From positions 124,001-188,000 of the forward strand of contig VXAY01002602.1 in NCBI GenBank assembly GCA_013399855.1: a DNA stretch of 64,000 nt. The letters are read 5' to 3'. A program made the position numbers and the translations under genes. The stretch is from Oxyruncus cristatus. Taxonomy: Eukaryota > Chordata > Aves > Passeriformes > Cotingidae. The notes beneath the pieces were generated by a model. The model worked only from the letters and a program-made list of their open reading frames with translations, made no database searches and had not been told where the DNA came from. Shown here one piece after another: positions 60,011-64,000 of this stretch; the stretch's first letter is position 1; each line of letters opens with the position of its first letter.

Positions 60011-63000
60011 TTCTTCATATAGAACTATCTCTCCTCTGGGTTGAAATCCTTTTATTTGCAGTCATCAAGGAATTACAAATATGAGTACTTCCAGCAACTC
60101 ATAGGAATAAGAAGCCCACCCAGTGATATTCCATCGCGTTTATCTGTCCAATGGTAGTGAAACCTTGCATGAGGCACCTAGTCATGACCTAATGCAAATG
60201 GCATTAAAAACAATAAAATAGTATGCAACATACCAGAAATAATTCCATCCCTTAAACTATAGCTATCATTTAATGGATCATATGGCTAACAGAATTGGAG
60301 TAAAATGCTAATTTTTCCTCAGTTGACTTTTACAGAATAACAGAAACTGCAGTGACCTATATTTAGAGAATACAAAGAGTCAAAGGCTTTGGTGGTGTTC
60401 ATCTATTTGCAGGAGTCAAAATGAAGAGATCTGCAAATGATATGGGAAGATAAACGGAAGAGGAAAACTATTATTTTTCAAATTTTCAAATCTGCATTTT
60501 TAGAAACTTACTTTATTATCATGATATAATAAATATCTGTCTAAATTAAATATTTTTTTTAAATATGGAAAATGATGATGAAATGAGGTAGTTCCATTCT
60601 GAGTGCACTATAAAGACATTTCTTTGGTTCTATTTCCCTCCTGCTCTTCCAGATTTCATGTCAGATTTTTCAATTAAAGATGTACATTGATTGTGAGTTA
60701 AATTCACTTCAACATGATGACTTTCTGATTTCATGATAAGTATTGATTTTTATTTAGCATCTACTGTTTGGTTTCAATAAAACTAATAATGAGTGTTGTT
60801 GATGCATGTATTTACCATTAGTTCTGAGTTTTATAGCTTGGAGACTTTTTTGAAGACACATTATGTTAATAAAAATCCTTACTTGCTCATCCAGTTCAGT
60901 TGTCAGGTATGGAAATGTTCCTGTTGTTGCCAGAGCAACTTTAAGATTACAGCTTTACACTGGGGGGTGCAGGTACTTTAAAAAGAATGTGTCTGTTTAT
61001 CTGCTGTTTGACTTTTAAAAGTGGCATATTAATCCTCTGCATTTCATTTATTTATTCATTGATTTTACTTTAGTATATGACTGCAAAGTCATAGGCACCC
61101 TATTGAGCAGGCAGATTGTGTGGATATGTGCAACTCCCTTCAGGAATGTTCTCTCTTTACAAGCTTCACTTCACCACACCTATATTGTGCTATAAGAGTT
61201 ACACATATCCACATCGTCTACCAGCTCAATACCTTTCAGCTTGAATTTGTGGCCATCCAAATGTTAAGGAGAAACTCTGAGATAAGCAATACCTTCTGTA
61301 GTTTTTTCCCCAGATACACAGAGCTGATCTAGAAAATTTCCACTCTGTTTTCTCTTCTCATGGGAATCTCATAACTGACACCAACTCCGGTAAAGGACCA
61401 GGGATCTTTCATAGAAGAGAAGGTTCTTACAGTATCTGCCTCCAGGACAGAGAGGTAATCTTTTTAAATGATGATGCTCACAAAGGAAATGTAAGGAATA
61501 ATATCTCAAAAGAGCCCTTGGTTTTGGATTCTCTGCAACCCTAGAGATGAGATGCCATGATCATATGATTTGACTGAATAGAATTTCTGTCTATTCTATC
61601 CTATACAAATCATATTACAAAAACACATGTTATAGCACTGCTTTCAGGTTCCTTTGTCCAGGACACACATAAGTTCATGTGAGTCTAAATTCTCTTTCAG
61701 TATTCTACAGTGAATCACAAACAATTTCATTGAAATGTCAGTCCCATCACAATTAGCACAAGAACTGTTTATAAACTAAGTTTTGCAAAAAATCTTAAAT
61801 CTTTTTCATCAGTTGTGAACTGGTTCAGAGTTCACAAATATTATACATAAATTATTATTTGTTAATGATTTATTTAAACCATAATTAGGTCCTGTTTATA
61901 AATCAGAAGGTACTATTTGCCTCTCCTAATATAAGTGTGAAAATCATTAGACCAGAAACGGGAGAATGTCAGCATCTGAACCAATGAATTTTCAGGTAAA
62001 AAACAGTAATGAAAAAATATTGCTGATTTCAGATTTTGCAAAAACTACCATTTTTTAAGTTACATCCTTGGAAAAAGATAACTTAAAAGATAAGAATAAA
62101 ATTAATTGTATTGAAAATTGACCATAAGCTACTTCAGAATGTTTGGCTGACATTATATATCTATAAATTTATCCTGTTACTCTATTGCTAAATGTATGAA
62201 TCTGTAAGCTTTGTAAAATTGTATTGGTAACAAAGTGGACATTGCTTCAGGAAAATTGAGACTCAAACAAAACTCCACCTGATAATGTAATGAATTTCTT
62301 TGAAAGGTGAAGCTGAGATGGTCATACCCAGACTATACTTAAACAAAAAATATGGAAAAAAAAATATATGTGTATAGCTTTCTTTTCCTTGTCTTTTTCT
62401 TTTTTTTTCCCTTTAAGTTGATTGACATAATGGTCACTATTTTCATTACTTTTTCAGCTTAGAGGACTGTTCTTTATTTTGAAGTCTTTCCCTGCTCAGA
62501 ATCCAGATTTCTAGAGGTCATTTATGATGAAAGAATCTTTGAACATCCATTATCTGCAGGCACAGAAAGATTAGAACTGTCATTTCCAGAAGTACATATT
62601 GACAGAAAACTGCTACTTTTAAGTCTGATTTTGTTTTGAGAAACTGTTTAATACAGCACTGTCTATCACATGGATATAGAAGGCCTAAATATGAAAGATA
62701 ATTTGAAAGCACTTGGTGTCAGTGTTATGTCACCTACCAATTATAGTATATTGAAAGCATTCTGAATTACATATGTCCATATTTTATCAACAACAATATG
62801 GTACACAGAGATGTCTATCTGATAAGCTGGGTTTATCCTTGTTTTCTCAGAAAACAGGTTCATGTAGTGATCTCTGTATGTTTACATATGTCTGTCTGTC
62901 TCTCTATATGTCATCTATGAAAAACATTTTTGAGCTCACTGGCAGTTTTGAATCAATAAAGACAAAAAGGCATAAAGATAATGAAGTTTCATGAAGTTCT

Positions 63001-63336
63001 GTGAAAAAAAAAGAGTGCAGTAAAGAAAAGAAATTCAGTGAATTCTTCAGCTTTCTATTAAAACACAGAAAACCATTTTATAAATGCCCCAGTCACTGAG
63101 TAGGGTAACACCCAGTACTTGCAGTCAACTGCAGGTCACAATTCTGACAAAAACAACAGACACTTCATTAGCACAATGAAGCAAAACAATTTTTTATAAC
63201 TTCTGTGAACATTGTTCTATGAGGAATACTACATTTGCATTACTGTTGTGACCATAGGGGATTAAATGCTTTGTTCTCAATTTTCCAACAAAAGAAATAT
63301 ATGTGAAGCAAAAGTGTATGTATATGAGAATAATAT
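60011..63336. other. unique AT-rich sequence, no gene seen
   Basis: No transposon or exon recognised. An imperfect X-box-like GTTGCCAGAGCAAC lies at about 60926-60939. The open frames at 60793-60981, 61120-61332, 62518-62712 and 62773-62994 match nothing I recognise. Confidence 0.5.
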
Positions 63337-64000
63337 ATCACAGAATCAACTAGGTTGGAAAAGACCTCTGAGATCATTGAGTCCAACCTTAGACCTAACA
63401 CCACCTTGTCAACTAGACCATGGTACTAAGTGCCACATCCAGTCTCTTTTGAAATACCTCCCAGGGACAGTGACTCTACCACGTCCCTGGGCAGCCCATT
63501 CCAATTCCCAGTCACTCATTCTGTAAAGAACTTCTTCTTAATGTCTAACCTAAACCTCCCCTGGTGCAGCTTAAGACTGCGCCCTCTTGTCCTACTGCAG
63601 ATTGCCTGGGACAAGAGACCAACCCCCACCTGGCTACAACCTCCTTTCAGGGAGTTGTAGAGAGTGACAAGGTCTCTCCTGGGCCTCTTCTCCAGAGTAA
63701 ACAACCCCAGCTCTCTCAGTCACTCCTCATAGGACTTGTGCTCCAGACCCTTCACCAGCCTTGTTGCCCTTCCTGGACACACTCCAGTACCTCAACATCC
63801 TTCCTAAATTGAAGGGCCCAGAACTGGACACAGCACTCCAGGTGAGGCCTCACCAGCACTGAGAACAGGGGCAGAATCCCTTCCCTGTTCCTGCTGACCA
63901 CACTGTTCCTGACACAGGCCAGGATGCCATTGGCCTTCTTGGCCACCTGGGCACACTGCTGGCTCATGTTCAGCTTCCTGTCAATCAGCACCCCCAGGTC
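63337..64000 (-). mobile_element. CR1 LINE, young-looking, continues past window end
   Basis: Minus strand with the 3' end at the left: 'ATCACAGAATCAACTAGGTT', 'AGACCTAACACCACCTTGTC', 'GGTACTAAGTGCCACATCCA', 'CCTGGGCAGCCCATTCCAAT', 'CTGGCTACAACCTCCTTTCA', and on through the RT C-terminus to the last base of the window. It has few disruptions and keeps several CpG-derived sites, so it is younger than most copies here. Its 3' UTR defines another CR1 subfamily, distinct from the tails at 1029, 2221 and 32150. The full 5' extent lies outside the window. Confidence 0.95.
63752..64000 (-). pseudogene. CR1 RT C-terminal coding remnant (partial at window end)
   Basis: The minus-strand open frame enters from beyond the window and reads [19 protein letters not shown], then [19 protein letters not shown] and [16 protein letters not shown] before going out of frame near 63752. 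This is the well-conserved stretch of CR1 RT downstream of the catalytic box. The frame is open for 80 residues, with conservative changes compared with the other copies, consistent with recent insertion. Whether the upstream RT and endonuclease are intact cannot be seen. Confidence 0.9.

Noticed and set aside
60926..60939. GTTGCCAGAGCAAC considered as an X-box
   Set aside because: The centre deviates from the palindromic consensus and there is no supporting context.
1..64000. CRISPR arrays, operons, bacterial insertion sequences, rRNA and tRNA genes
   Set aside because: None seen. The sequence is AT-rich vertebrate DNA with CR1 and LTR retroelements.

Overview
The window reads as AT-rich, gene-poor nuclear DNA of a bird, most likely a neoavian species. 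The evidence is the repeat content. About fifteen copies or fragments of CR1-type LINEs are present, many with the avian 3' end (a short reiterated ATTCTATG-like tail, or its complement) and several with recognisable reverse transcriptase or endonuclease remnants. There are also two retroviral LTR families that I recognise as widespread in birds. I found no exon of a host protein gene, no rRNA or tRNA gene, no CRISPR array, and none of the compact operon layout of a prokaryote. Nearly all open reading frames are short and AT-rich with no recognisable family; the exceptions are CR1 remnants and reading through simple repeats.

Layout. 1-8.7 kb: unique AT-rich DNA with two short minus-strand CR1 tails (1029-1157, 2221-2455), a polypyrimidine microsatellite (4848-4932) and a perfect 12-bp-arm inverted repeat (8513-8558). 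8.7-9.8 kb: a nested block in which an LTR (8824-9666) separates two minus-strand CR1 pieces. 10.9-17.5 kb: three CR1 fragments in unique sequence. 18.7-19.8 kb: a 1.1-kb minus-strand CR1 with a decayed RT domain. 19.8-31.3 kb: a long stretch with no repeat that I can identify. 31.3-32.4 kb: a possible third LTR and a well-preserved plus-strand CR1 tail. 32.4-49.1 kb: unique sequence with simple repeats and small palindromes. 49.1-50.3 kb: part of the same LTR family as at 8.8 kb but in the opposite orientation, followed by a minisatellite of eight identical 25-bp units. 51.9-60 kb: the repeat-dense end, with a 1.2-kb CR1, an internally deleted CR1 tail, an LTR whose centre is replaced by CR1 sequence, and the longest CR1 (58424-60010), in which the end of the endonuclease domain is joined to the end of the RT domain. 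63.3-64 kb: a young-looking minus-strand CR1 that runs off the window.

No genes act together here. The window is best read as an intergenic or deep intronic region recording layered retrotransposon insertions. Any function would have to be cis-regulatory. A few candidate sites are listed, none of them proven. I did not find an undescribed biological system. The observations most worth a second look are the nested and rearranged retroelements, the homogeneous 25-bp minisatellite, and three strong hairpins outside recognised transposons.
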